Shown: positions 35,850 to 44,380 of the stretch, one piece after another
How positions within the stretch are numbered: position 1 is the first letter of the stretch
How the letters are laid out: each line of letters opens with the position of its first letter
NCBI RefSeq assembly: GCF_014653785.1
Contig: NZ_BNAS01000005.1
Location: forward strand, 241,368 to 305,367
Length of the DNA stretch: 64,000 bases
DNA from: Promicromonospora soli
GTDB taxonomy: Bacteria > Actinomycetota > Actinomycetes > Actinomycetales > Cellulomonadaceae
Reading direction: 5' to 3'
The notes under the pieces: generated by a model
What the model was told of the DNA's origin: nothing
What the model saw: only the letters and a program-made list of their open reading frames with translations
Databases searched by the model: none
Translations under genes and position numbers: made by a program

Positions 35850-36824
35850 TCAGTCGTTGCAATGCTTGTTCACCACGAGCACCGGGCACGCCGAGTGGTG
35901 CAGCACGGCCTGGCTCGTGGAGCCCAGCAGCAGCCCGCGGAACCCGCCGCGGCCGCGCGAGCCGACCACGATGAGGTCCGACGCAGTGGAAAACTCCGTC
36001 AGCAGCTCCGCACCTGTGCCGTCGAGCACGATCCGCCGGATCCGCAGCCCCGGGTTCTCCGCCTCGAACTTGTCGATGAGGACGTCCATGCCGGCCCCGA
36101 TGTCTGCCAGCACCTGCTCGCGGTCGATGGTCGACGGCAGCCACGCCAGCATCCCTGCATTCCCGACGGGGACGCCGGTCACGGCAGTCAGCTCCGCACC
36201 CCACGCCTTGGCCTGCGCTATCGCGTGATACAGCGCCCGCTCGGCCTGAGGAGAACCGTCCACACCGACGACGATGCGGCGCACATCGCGGATCTCACCG
36301 GCTCCGGAGGCGACGCCGGCGGCTTCGGTGTCCGCCGAGCCGCCCGACTCGCCCGGCACGCTCCATGAGACGCCTCGGTTGTGCTCGGCGCGCAGCGGCA
36401 CGACGACGACCGGGCACTGCGCGTGTGCGGGCAGCGCGGACGACACCGTGCCCAGCAGTCGTTCCGTGAACCCACCCCGGCCGCGCGTGCCGACGACGGC
36501 GAGGCCGTAGTCGGCGGACAGCTCCACGAGCACGCCCGCCGCGTCACCGGTCGCGACCTCCGTGGTGGCTCGCACGCCGGCGTCGGCCACCCGGGCCTCC
36601 GCCTCGACGAGGACCGCCTTGGCACCTTCCTGGATGCTCGTGTCGTCGAGGGCGGCGTACCCGCCGTCGAGCGACGCGGCCGTGAAGGACGGCAATGAGT
36701 AGCTGCACACGATGTGCAGCGCCCAGCCCACGCGGCGTGCGTAGGCGGTAGCCCAGTCGAGCGCGTGCAGACTCGCGGCCGATCCGTCCACCCCGACCAG
36801 TACGACCTCGGATCGTGTCATCAC
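35850..36824 (-). CDS. Tandem universal stress protein
   Basis: 324 aa, two UspA domains. Each ends with the ATP-binding signature: VVGTRGRGGFTERLLGTVSS and VVGSRGRGGFRGLLLGSTSQ, followed by CPVVVV or CPVLVV. Tandem Usps bind ATP and act in stress or dormancy; the target is unknown. Start ATG 36824 follows AAAGGGCTGGTG. A palindrome AGTGCA-N4-TGCACT (36841-36856) lies just upstream and may be an operator. Confidence 0.92.
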   Translation of the reverse strand: MMTRSEVVLVGVDGSAASLHALDWATAYARRVGWALHIVCSYSLPSFTAASLDGGYAALDDTSIQEGAKAVLVEAEARVADAGVRATTEVATGDAAGVLVELSADYGLAVVGTRGRGGFTERLLGTVSSALPAHAQCPVVVVPLRAEHNRGVSWSVPGESGGSADTEAAGVASGAGEIRDVRRIVVGVDGSPQAERALYHAIAQAKAWGAELTAVTGVPVGNAGMLAWLPSTIDREQVLADIGAGMDVLIDKFEAENPGLRIRRIVLDGTGAELLTEFSTASDLIVVGSRGRGGFRGLLLGSTSQAVLHHSACPVLVVNKHCND

Positions 36825-36840
36825 CAGCCCTTTCTATGGC

Positions 36841-36856
36841 AGTGCACCTTTGCACT
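36841..36856. promoter_or_regulatory. Possible operator upstream of the Usp gene
   Basis: AGTGCA CCTT TGCACT: perfect 6-bp arms with a 4-bp spacer, 17 bp before the Usp start. The regulator is unknown. Confidence 0.35.
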
Positions 36857-36925
36857 ACAACGCTACCGGCGGTGCGCGGATTACGGGTATCGGGTGGCAA
36901 ATAGTCAGCAGAAAGATGGCAAAAA

Positions 36926-36993
36926 GCGCCCGTCACGGGCCCGACAGGCTCGACCACCGAGGGTCGAGCCTGTCGAGACCGTGACGGGCGCTC
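36926..36993 (-). terminator. Rho-independent terminator of the NlpC/P60 gene
   Basis: Outer 14-bp stem AGCGCCCGTCACGG/complement plus inner 14-bp stem CGACAGGCTCGACC/complement form one long hairpin. On the minus strand it is followed by TTTTTG. It lies just downstream of the stop at 37013 and shares the CGACAGGCTCGA core with other repeats. Confidence 0.85.
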
Positions 36994-37012
36994 TGCTGCT
37001 GCGCGGCTGGGA

Positions 37013-37783
37013 TCAGCCCAGGCGGATGAAAGTGGGGTTCGACTGCCAGATGGGTCGGAAGTCGACCACGGTGCCCGGCTTGGACGCGTCGATCATGGTG
37101 TTGCCACCGGCGTAGATCGAGACGTGGCCCGGCGTCCACATCAGGTCGCCCGGCTGGGCCTCGGAGGCCGGCACCTGGGTGCCGTAGCCGGCCTGCGCCG
37201 ACGACGAGTGCGGCAGCTCGATGCCGAGCTGGCCGAAGACGTACTGCGTGAAGCCGGAGCAGTCGAAGCCGCTCGGGCTGGCGCCGCCGGAGACGTACGG
37301 CACGCCGACGTAGCGGCTCGCGATCGAGATCACGGAGTTGCCGATCGCCGAGGCGGGGACATCGACGGAGGTGGCGGTCGAGACGGTGGTGGCGGCGGCC
37401 TCTGCGGCCTCCTCCGCGGCTTCGTCGGCGGCGAGCTCGGCCTGGTAGTCCTCGTTCTCAGCGGCGGAGACCACGGAGACCGCGGACTTCTCCACGGCGA
37501 GCTCGGCATCGGGCGCGACGGTCACGACCGGAGCGTGGGTCAGAGACTCACGGGCCTGCGACGTCAGCGCGTTGAGGTCGACCGAGTTCATCTTGGCGTG
37601 GCCGGTCTCCATCGGAGCGGCCTGCGCTGCCATCGCGCCACCGAAGGTCGAGACGAGAAGCGCACCACCTGCAGCGGCGACCGCGGTACGGCGACCGACA
37701 GCGGCGTTCTGGGCAAGCTCGGTAAGCGGAGTCACGGGTCGTCGCGCAGCACGATGGCGTGCGCGGGTCGTACGTGCAGTCAC
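37013..37783 (-). CDS. Secreted NlpC/P60 (C40) cell-wall endopeptidase
   Basis: A 256-aa protein. It has an Arg-rich signal peptide with a hydrophobic core ending at MAAQAAP (~residue 58), an Ala/Glu-rich helical linker (~80-135), then an NlpC/P60 domain with the catalytic Cys in FDCSGFTQYVF (~175) and His in PGHVSIYAGG. Cleaves peptidoglycan stem peptides outside the cell during division or growth. Start GTG 37783 has AAGGAGAGG 6 nt upstream; a longer frame runs through the riboswitch and is not real. Controlled by the c-di-AMP riboswitch immediately upstream. Confidence 0.93.
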   Translation of the reverse strand: MTARTTRARHRAARRPVTPLTELAQNAAVGRRTAVAAAGGALLVSTFGGAMAAQAAPMETGHAKMNSVDLNALTSQARESLTHAPVVTVAPDAELAVEKSAVSVVSAAENEDYQAELAADEAAEEAAEAAATTVSTATSVDVPASAIGNSVISIASRYVGVPYVSGGASPSGFDCSGFTQYVFGQLGIELPHSSSAQAGYGTQVPASEAQPGDLMWTPGHVSIYAGGNTMIDASKPGTVVDFRPIWQSNPTFIRLG

Positions 37784-37800
37784 GTAGTACCTCTCCTTGA

Positions 37801-37970
37801 ACGCCTTCGAGGTCAGCTGTCGGGTTCGGGTGGGAGAAATCACCCGGCCGTGCAATCCCGAAGGACTGCTCGGCTTCACCCCTAGGACGCGCCCTGGCGC
37901 CCGATGGTGGGTCCCCCGCCTCTGTCATGCGGTCGTCTTGGGGCCCCGGCCGGTGACAGAGTTCGGCGTC
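37801..37970 (-). promoter_or_regulatory. ydaO/yuaA-type c-di-AMP riboswitch
   Basis: Minus-strand RNA matches the class consensus in order: ACGCCGAACTCTGTCACC (5' side), GGGGGACCCACC, TAGGGGTGAAGCCGAGCAG and, at the 3' side, ACCCGAACCCGACAGCTGAC then CTCGAAGGCGT. The closing stem pairs ACGCC (37965-37969) with GGCGT (37801-37805). It ends about 10 nt before the ribosome-binding site of the NlpC/P60 gene, a well known target. c-di-AMP normally turns expression off. Confidence 0.93.
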
Positions 37971-37980
37971 CGTCCGAGGA

Positions 37981-38004
37981 CTCCCACGAATAACTCCGTG
38001 GGAG
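37981..38004 (-). other. Hairpin upstream of the riboswitch
   Basis: CTCCCACG/CGTGGGAG with an 8-nt loop lies 11 bp upstream of the riboswitch on the same transcript or at its promoter. The rest of 38005-38114 shows nothing clear. Confidence 0.4.
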
Positions 38005-38114
38005 CGGTCCGAACGTACCGGACCTCAACCCCGATGTCACGTTCCGGCAACGAATGCCAGAGCGCGTCATATGCGCGGTTGGACCTTTCCGGCAAGCAGG
38101 CGGAGGGGACGGGC

Positions 38115-38831
38115 TCAGGCGGTCGCGACAAAGAGGTGTCGGGCCAGGTCCTCGCCGAGATCGAGCACCGTGCCGGAGCCGTCGACCGTCACCGTGTAGG
38201 TCCCGTCGCTGTGCTCGGCGGTGATCCGCGAACCGGGCACCAGACCGGCGTCGGAAAGGCGGGCGAGCAGCTCGACATCCGTCTGCAGCGGCTCCGCGAT
38301 GCGGGTGAGCGACGCGGCGAGCGGCTCGCCCCTCACGCCCTTCTTCGCCGCCGCCTCGAACGCGGCCGGCAGCGAGATCACGCCCGTGAGGAACGGCACG
38401 TCCGTGTAGGCCTCGCCGAGCTCGGACAGGCCGGGGATCGGGTTGCCGTACGGGTCGTGGTGCGGGTGGTCGAGCAGCCCTACGAGGCGCTTCTCGACGA
38501 GGTCGCTCATGACGTGCTCCCACCGGCAAGCCTCGACGTGCACGTGCTCCCAGTCGAGCTTGATGACGTCGGTCAGCAGGCGCTCCGCGAGGCGGTGCTT
38601 GCGCATCACCCGCATCGCCTTGTGCTGGCCCAGCTCGGTCAGCTCGAGGTGGCGGTCGCCGGTCACGATCACGAGGCCGTCGCGCTCCATGCGCGCGACC
38701 GTCTGCGACACCGTCGGACCGGAATGCCCCAGACGCTCCGCGATGCGCGCGCGCAGGGGCGTGATGCCCTCCTCGTCGAGCTCGTAGATCGTCTTGAGGT
38801 ACATCTCGGTGGTGTCGATCAGATCCGTCAC
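38115..38831 (-). CDS. dtxR: Iron-dependent repressor, DtxR/IdeR family
   Basis: 238 aa. The start reads TDLIDTTEMYLKTIYELDEE, nearly the DtxR N-terminus. The wHTH includes LGHSGPTVSQTVARMERDGL. Metal ligands are visible as the Met in TTEMY, His/Glu in KHRLAERLL, and Cys-x2-Glu-His in EACRWEHV. A C-terminal SH3-like/FeoA domain completes it. With Fe2+ it represses iron uptake genes. GTG 38831 has GGGAG 5 nt upstream and matches the family N-terminus better than ATG 38846. Divergent from serC. Confidence 0.94.
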   Translation of the reverse strand: MTDLIDTTEMYLKTIYELDEEGITPLRARIAERLGHSGPTVSQTVARMERDGLVIVTGDRHLELTELGQHKAMRVMRKHRLAERLLTDVIKLDWEHVHVEACRWEHVMSDLVEKRLVGLLDHPHHDPYGNPIPGLSELGEAYTDVPFLTGVISLPAAFEAAAKKGVRGEPLAASLTRIAEPLQTDVELLARLSDAGLVPGSRITAEHSDGTYTVTVDGSGTVLDLGEDLARHLFVATA

Positions 38832-38901
38832 GTCAGCTCCCGTCATGCGCGCAGCCGCCCAGTCGCCCCGGGCTCTGCACCCCGGGCGTCGGCCCAGGTT
38901 C

Positions 38902-38913
38902 TAGTCTAGTTCT
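38902..38913 (+). promoter_or_regulatory. Leaderless -10 promoter for serC
   Basis: TAGTCT (38902-38907), 6 nt, then GTG 38914. Confidence 0.55.
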
Positions 38914-40023
38914 GTGCCACTGACAATCCCGACACACCTGCTGCCCAACGACGGCCGTTTCGGCTCCGGCCCCTCCAAGGTGCGGCCAGGTCAGGTCGAT
39001 CATCTCGTGGCGAACGCCCATGTGCTCGGCACGTCCCACCGCAAGGCACCCGTGAAGGACCTGGTGCGCCGCATTCGTGAGGGTGTCACGGAGCTGCTCG
39101 GCGCGCCCGACGGATACGAGGTGGCGCTCGGCAACGGCGGCTCCACCGCCTTCTGGGACGTCGCCACGCTCTGCCTCGTGGAGCGAAAGGCCCAGCACGC
39201 GGCGTTCGGCGAGTTCGGCGGCAAGTTCGCCAAGGCGACCTCACGGGCCCCGTTCCTCGAGCCCTCACAGGTGATCTCGGCGGAGCCGGGCTCGGTGGCC
39301 TACCTCGAAGCGGCCGACGACGTCGACACCTACGCGACCCCGCACAACGAGACCTCGACGGGTGCGATGGCCCCGGTGCTGCGCCCGTCCGGACCCGAGG
39401 GCGCCATCGTGCTCACCGACGCGACGTCCGGCGCGGGTGCCCTGCCCGTGGACCTGAGCCAGACCGACGCCTACTACTTCGCCCCGCAGAAGGCGTTCGC
39501 GGCCGACGGCGGCCTGTGGCTCGCCGTCCTCTCCCCCGCCGCGGTCGAGCGCGCCGCGCGGGTCGAGGCGTCGGGGCGCTGGGTGCCGGAGTTCCTGTCC
39601 CTCACGACGGCGGTCGAGAACTCGCGCCAGGACCAGACGCTCAACACGCCGGCCGTCGCGACCCTGCTGCTCCTGGCCGACCAGGTGGAGTGGCTGATCG
39701 CCCAGGGCGGGCTCGAGTGGTCGACGAAGCGCTGCGCGACGTCGGCCGAGATCCTCTACTCCTGGGCCGAGGCACGGGAGTGGGCGACGCCGTTCGTGCG
39801 GCGCCCCGAGGAGCGGTCGACGGTGGTCGGCACGATCGACCTCGCCGACGAGATCGACGCCGGGCAGGTGATCGCGGAGCTGCGTGCCAACGGCGTCCAG
39901 GACGTGTTCGCGTACCGCAAGCTCGGGCGCAACCAGCTGCGCGTCGGGATGTTCCCCGCTGTCGAGCCGGACGACGTCGCGGCGCTCACCGCTTGCGTCG
40001 ACTACCTCGTCGCAAGCCTCTGA
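38914..40023 (+). CDS. serC: Phosphoserine aminotransferase
   Basis: A 369-aa class V PLP enzyme of the actinobacterial SerC type. Converts 3-phosphohydroxypyruvate to phosphoserine in serine synthesis. Blocks: RFGSGPSKVRPGQ, LGTSHRKAPVKDLV, LGNGGSTAFWDVA, and the Lys-bearing YYFAPQKAFAADGG. GTG 38914 is probably the 5' end of a leaderless mRNA. Confidence 0.95.
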   Translation: MPLTIPTHLLPNDGRFGSGPSKVRPGQVDHLVANAHVLGTSHRKAPVKDLVRRIREGVTELLGAPDGYEVALGNGGSTAFWDVATLCLVERKAQHAAFGEFGGKFAKATSRAPFLEPSQVISAEPGSVAYLEAADDVDTYATPHNETSTGAMAPVLRPSGPEGAIVLTDATSGAGALPVDLSQTDAYYFAPQKAFAADGGLWLAVLSPAAVERAARVEASGRWVPEFLSLTTAVENSRQDQTLNTPAVATLLLLADQVEWLIAQGGLEWSTKRCATSAEILYSWAEAREWATPFVRRPEERSTVVGTIDLADEIDAGQVIAELRANGVQDVFAYRKLGRNQLRVGMFPAVEPDDVAALTACVDYLVASL

Positions 40024-40066
40024 CCAGCCCGATCACGTCCGCAATATACCTCGATGGGGACTTCTG

Positions 40067-40092
40067 CCTATTGTCCGACCAATAGGTACTCT
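40067..40092 (+). promoter_or_regulatory. Possible operator and -10 box before the MHYT gene
   Basis: CCTATTG-N6-CAATAGG (40067-40086) abuts TACTCT (40087-40092), a good -10. A regulator bound there would block the promoter. Confidence 0.45.
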
Positions 40093-40141
40093 GTAACGTT
40101 TCCGCAACAGAGGGAACCATCCGAGGGGCTGTTCTAACACC

Positions 40142-40993
40142 ATGCCAGTGATCGACCACTTCACATTCGGGATCGTTACGCCCTTGCTGGCCTACGCGAT
40201 CTCGTGCACCGGCGCAGCTACGGGACTCGCGTGCACGTCTCGAGCTCGAGCAGCTTCGGGCGGCACGCGCGCGGCGTGGCTCGTGTTCGGTGCCATCGCC
40301 CTCGGCGGTACCGGGATCTGGGTGATGCACTTCGTCGCCATGCTCGGCTTCTCCGCCTCCGGTGTGACCATCCGGTACAACATTCCCGAGACCCTCCTGA
40401 GCGCGGCGATCGCGATCGTCGTGGTGGGCGCCGGCCTGTTCATCACAGAACTGGGCAAGCGAAAGCTTGCAGCGATGCTCGTAGGTGGCGCCCTCGCCGG
40501 CGCCGGCGTCGCGGCCATGCACTACATGGGCATGGAAGCGATGGAGATGTCCGCGCGGGTCGTCTACAACCCGACCTATGTCATCGCGTCGATCGTCATC
40601 GCGATCGTCGCGGCAACCGCCGCGCTGTGGTGCACCGTCCACATCCGCGGCACGCTCGCCACGATCGTGGCCACCCTTGTCATGGGGCTGGCCGTGACCG
40701 GCATGCACTACACCGGTATGGCGGGCGTCTCCGTGACCAACCCGGTCGACAGCGTCCCGGCGGGCGCGTCCACCATGCAGCTGCTCGTGCCGCTCGTGAT
40801 GGCGGTGAGCGTCGTGACGTTCCTGCTGATTCTCGGGATCGGCCTCTGGCCGACCGAGGACGAGCTGCGCACGCAGGCCGAGTTCGAGAACCGGCTCAAG
40901 GCACACAGCGAGCAGGGCCGGCGGTTCGTGAACGTCCAGCAGGATCTGCAGCCGGGTCCCGCGCAGTTCGCGCAGACCCATCGCGTGCGCTGA
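40142..40993 (+). CDS. MHYT-domain integral membrane sensor
   Basis: A 283-aa protein with about seven helices. The MHYT signature occurs three times (WVMHFVAM, AAMHYMGM, TGMHYTGM), with Met/His/Tyr residues thought to bind copper or sense O2, CO or NO. Unlike many MHYT proteins it has no GGDEF, EAL or kinase output domain, only a ~45-residue cytoplasmic tail. Start ATG 40142. A strong terminator follows 23 bp after its stop. Confidence 0.88.
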   Translation: MPVIDHFTFGIVTPLLAYAISCTGAATGLACTSRARAASGGTRAAWLVFGAIALGGTGIWVMHFVAMLGFSASGVTIRYNIPETLLSAAIAIVVVGAGLFITELGKRKLAAMLVGGALAGAGVAAMHYMGMEAMEMSARVVYNPTYVIASIVIAIVAATAALWCTVHIRGTLATIVATLVMGLAVTGMHYTGMAGVSVTNPVDSVPAGASTMQLLVPLVMAVSVVTFLLILGIGLWPTEDELRTQAEFENRLKAHSEQGRRFVNVQQDLQPGPAQFAQTHRVR

Positions 40994-41015
40994 CTCTCGG
41001 CAGCAGTTTTCTTCG

Positions 41016-41046
41016 GAGCGCCCGCCCCTCGATGGGGCGGGCGCTC
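41016..41046 (+). terminator. Terminator after the MHYT gene
   Basis: 13-bp perfect stem GAGCGCCCGCCCC/GGGGCGGGCGCTC with a 5-nt loop. No long U tract, as is common in this clade. Confidence 0.75.
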
Positions 41047-41077
41047 TGTCGTCTGGTGTGACCACACCCACGTACCG

Positions 41078-41108
41078 TTAGCAAGGCTAATGATCTAGAC
41101 TGTTGCGG
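41078..41108 (+). promoter_or_regulatory. marR promoter with candidate MarR site
   Basis: TTAGC-AAG-GCTAA (41078-41090) is a short inverted repeat just upstream of TAGACT (41096-41101), which lies 7 nt before GTG 41109 and so suggests a leaderless, self-controlled marR-MFS unit. Confidence 0.5.
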
Positions 41109-41555
41109 GTGTCGTCGAGCTCCCGCAGATCCAGCCGAAGCCCGGCAACGGTCGGGGGCGACCTCCGCGTCGCTCTCACCCGAATCTCCCGTCGCCTGCG
41201 CGCCGAGCGCGGCGAGGCCGACCTCCCCGAGGGGCAGTTCGGGATCCTGACGGTGCTGCACAAGCACGGCGAGATGTCCCCCGGCTCCCTGGCCGAGCAC
41301 GAGCGGGTCCGGCCGCCGTCGATGACCCGAGCCGTGAACACCCTGGTTGAGCTCGGCCTCGTCGAGAAGGTCGAGCACGCGACGGACAAGCGCCAGGTCG
41401 TCGTCCGGCTCACCGTCGCCGGCGAGCGCGAGGTCGCCGAGACCCGGCGCCGTCGTGACGCCTGGCTCACCAAACAGCTGTCCACCCTGACCGTAGAGGA
41501 GAGAGAGATCCTTGCAGGAGCCAGCGAGCTCCTGATCCGGATCGCCGCTCGATGA
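41109..41555 (+). CDS. MarR-family transcriptional regulator
   Basis: About 148 aa. Winged HTH with MSPGSLAEHERVRPPSMTRA (recognition helix) and wing KVEHATDKRQVVVRLT, as in MarR proteins. Its stop overlaps the ATG of the MFS gene (ATGA), so it likely represses this transporter and itself. Start is GTG 41109 (probably leaderless) or TTG 41103. Confidence 0.9.
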   Translation: MSSSSRRSSRSPATVGGDLRVALTRISRRLRAERGEADLPEGQFGILTVLHKHGEMSPGSLAEHERVRPPSMTRAVNTLVELGLVEKVEHATDKRQVVVRLTVAGEREVAETRRRRDAWLTKQLSTLTVEEREILAGASELLIRIAAR

Positions 41556-42856
41556 GCGCAACGTTCGCCAGCTTGAAGTACCGCAACTATCGTCTCTGGT
41601 TCGCCAGCGCTCTGGTCGCCAACATCGGCACCTGGATGCAGCGCGTGGCGCAGGACTGGGTAGTCCTGACCGTCCTCACCAACAACTCCGGCGTCGCCGT
41701 GGGTATCGTCACCGCGCTGCAGTTCATCCCCCACATCTTCCTGTCCGCGTGGGCCGGCCTGCTCGCGGACCGCGTCGACCGCCGCAAGCTCCTGATGATC
41801 ACGCAGGGCGGCATGGGCGTGCTGGGCCTCGGGCTCGGTGCGCTGGTGCTGTCCGGCGCGGCCGAGCTGTGGCACGTGTACGTCTTCGCGACTCTGCTGG
41901 GTGTGGTGAGCGCCGTCGACGGACCCGTCCGCCAGACCTTCGTCGCCCAGCTCGTGCCCAGGACGCGGCTCGCGAACGCCGTCGGGCTCAACTCGACGAA
42001 CTTCAACGCCGCACGGCTCATCGGGCCCGGCGTGGCGGGTCTGCTCATCGCCGCCGTCGGCAGCGGATGGGTGTTCATCCTCAACGGCATCGCGTTCGGC
42101 GCCGTCATCATCGCGCTCACCCGGATGCGCGACCTGCATGCCCTTCCCGTCGCCTCGCGCGCCAAGGGCCAGATCCGCGAGGGCCTCGCCTATATCCGCG
42201 GGCGCAGCGACATCGTGGTGATCATGGTCGTGATGGGCGTGGTCTCCACGTTCGGCCTCAACTTCCAGCTGACGTCGGCCATGATGGCGCGCGTCGAGTT
42301 CGGCCGGGGCGCGGGCGAGTACGGCATCCTCGGGTCGGTCCTGGCGATCGGCTCGCTCGCCGGCGCGCTCCTGGCGGCACGGCGCGACCGGCCGCGCGTG
42401 CGGCTGGTGCTCGGTGCCGCGTTCGCGTTCGCGATCTCCATGGGCATCCAGGCCGTCATGCCGACCTACCTCGGGTACCTGCTGATGTGCATCCCCGTCG
42501 GCTTCGCGTCCCTGACCATGCTGGCCTCGGCGAACGCCGCGATCCAGCTGTCGGTGGCGCCGGAGCTGCGCGGCCGCGTCATGTCGATCTACGTGATGGT
42601 GCTGCTCGGCACCACGCCCCTGGGCTCCCCGGTGGTCGGCTGGATCGGCGAGACGTTCGGACCGCGGTACGCCGTGCTCATCGGGGCCGTGGCGACGCTG
42701 GTCGTGGCTGCGATCGCGACGGCGTGGGCGGCCAGGACGTGGCACGTGCGCGTGCGCGCCCGGCTCTCCCGCACGCACCGCATCCCTCGCCCGTACCTCC
42801 AGGTGGACTACCCGGAGATCGCGGCGGAGCCGGAGAAGCAGGTCCTGGCGGCCTGA
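41552..42856 (+). CDS. MFS transporter (MFS_3, drug exporter-like)
   Basis: 434 aa, about 12 helices, with loop 2-3 motif GLLADRVDRRKL (~residue 70) and an N-terminus LKYRNYRLWFASALVANIGT typical of MFS_3 exporters. Translationally coupled to the MarR gene, so likely an inducible efflux pump for a toxic small molecule. Confidence 0.92.
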   Translation: MSATFASLKYRNYRLWFASALVANIGTWMQRVAQDWVVLTVLTNNSGVAVGIVTALQFIPHIFLSAWAGLLADRVDRRKLLMITQGGMGVLGLGLGALVLSGAAELWHVYVFATLLGVVSAVDGPVRQTFVAQLVPRTRLANAVGLNSTNFNAARLIGPGVAGLLIAAVGSGWVFILNGIAFGAVIIALTRMRDLHALPVASRAKGQIREGLAYIRGRSDIVVIMVVMGVVSTFGLNFQLTSAMMARVEFGRGAGEYGILGSVLAIGSLAGALLAARRDRPRVRLVLGAAFAFAISMGIQAVMPTYLGYLLMCIPVGFASLTMLASANAAIQLSVAPELRGRVMSIYVMVLLGTTPLGSPVVGWIGETFGPRYAVLIGAVATLVVAAIATAWAARTWHVRVRARLSRTHRIPRPYLQVDYPEIAAEPEKQVLAA

Positions 42857-42863
42857 CAGTCGC

Positions 42864-42881
42864 GCGGCGCTCCTGCGCCGC
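42864..42881. terminator. Hairpin between convergent MFS and purine permease genes
   Basis: GCGGCGC-TCCT-GCGCCGC, 7-bp GC stem, 8 bp after the MFS stop. May work both ways. Confidence 0.45.
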
Positions 42882-42897
42882 ACGATCTGAAGGTCCG

Positions 42898-44361
42898 TCA
42901 GATGCCGAACGCGCTCCGGATCGGGCCGATCAGGAAGTAGACGACGAACAGCGCCGCCGCCACCCACAGCAGCGGGTGCACCCTGCTGACCTTGCCGACC
43001 GCGATCTTGAGCACCACGTACGAGATCACGCCGGCCCCGATGCCGACGGTGATCGAGAACGCGAACGGCATGAGCACCATGGTGAGGAACGCCGGGATGG
43101 CGACCTCCAGGTTGGTCCAGCTGATACCCGTCACCTGGACGACCATCAGGAATCCGACGATCACGAGCGCCGGCGTGGCGGCCTCGTGCGGCACCACCTC
43201 CACGAGCGGCGACAGGAACGTGGTGAGCAGGAACGCCACACCGGTCGTCACAGCAGCCAGCCCGGTCCGTGCGCCGTCGCCCACACCGGACGCCGACTCG
43301 ACGTACGCCGTGTTGGACGACACCGAGCCCATGCCGCCGGCCGACGCGGCGAGCGAGTCGACGATCAGGATCTGGGTGGTCCGCGGCGGGTTTCCCCGCG
43401 AGTCGAGCAGCCTTGCCTCGCCGCCGATGGCGACCATCGTGCCCATCGTGTCGAAGAAGTCGGCGATGAGGAGCGTGAACACCAGCAGGATCACGGCCAC
43501 CGGGCCGATCTTCTCGATCGACCCGAACAGCGAGAACTGGCCGATCAGCGAGAAGTCCGGAAGCGCCACGACCGAGTCCGGCAGGGCGGGGACGTTGAGC
43601 GCCCAGCCGCCCGGGTTATCGTCGCCGCGCGCGCCGATACTGCCGACGGCCTCGACGATCAGGGCCAGCACCGTCGATGCGATGATCGCGATCAGGATGC
43701 CGCCCCGCACCTTGCGCACCATCAGCACAGCGGCGAGCAGCAGGCCGAACGCGAACACGAACAGCGGCCAGGTGCCGACCGAGCCGCCCACGCCAAGCTC
43801 CGTGGGGGTTGTCAGCGACGCCGGGATGCGCACGAAGCCGGCGTCGAACACGCCGATGAAGGCGATGAACAGGCCGATGCCGACGCTGATCGCGATCTTG
43901 AGCTCGCGCGGCACGGCGTTGAACACCGCCTCCCGGAATCCGGTGACCACCAGGATCAGGATGACGAGTCCCTCGAGCACGACGATGCCCATGGCATCGG
44001 CCCAGGTCATGCCCGGCAGCGCGGCCACGGAGTACGCGACGACGGCGTTCAGGCCGAGGCCCGCCGCGAGCGCCAGCGGGAAGTTCGCGACGACCCCCAT
44101 GAGGATCGACATGATGCCGGCCACGAGAGCTGTCGCCGCGGCGATGGCGGCAAGGTTGTCCGCCGAGGAGTCGCCCCCGAGGAACTGCCCGGTCCCGTCG
44201 GGCACCTTGCCCAGGATGAGGGGGTTGAGCACCACGATGTAGCTCATCGTGAAGAAGGTGACGAGCCCGCCGCGCACCTCCGTCCAGACGGTGGAACCGC
44301 GTTCGCTGATCTTGAAGTACCGGTCGACGACGCCCCGCGCCTGGGCCTGGGCTTGAGTCAT
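42898..44361 (-). CDS. NCS2/AzgA-type purine permease
   Basis: A 487-aa protein with 12-14 helices. The start DRYFKISERGSTVWTEVRGG then TFFTMSYIVVLNP is typical of the AzgA/PbuG (adenine/guanine/hypoxanthine) branch, as are LALAAGLGLNAVVAYSV and FFDTMGTMVAIG. Imports purine bases with protons. Start ATG 44361 with GAAGGGG upstream. No purine riboswitch is visible. Confidence 0.93.
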   Translation of the reverse strand: MTQAQAQARGVVDRYFKISERGSTVWTEVRGGLVTFFTMSYIVVLNPLILGKVPDGTGQFLGGDSSADNLAAIAAATALVAGIMSILMGVVANFPLALAAGLGLNAVVAYSVAALPGMTWADAMGIVVLEGLVILILVVTGFREAVFNAVPRELKIAISVGIGLFIAFIGVFDAGFVRIPASLTTPTELGVGGSVGTWPLFVFAFGLLLAAVLMVRKVRGGILIAIIASTVLALIVEAVGSIGARGDDNPGGWALNVPALPDSVVALPDFSLIGQFSLFGSIEKIGPVAVILLVFTLLIADFFDTMGTMVAIGGEARLLDSRGNPPRTTQILIVDSLAASAGGMGSVSSNTAYVESASGVGDGARTGLAAVTTGVAFLLTTFLSPLVEVVPHEAATPALVIVGFLMVVQVTGISWTNLEVAIPAFLTMVLMPFAFSITVGIGAGVISYVVLKIAVGKVSRVHPLLWVAAALFVVYFLIGPIRSAFGI

Positions 44362-44380
44362 GGTCCGATGTTCCCCTTCG

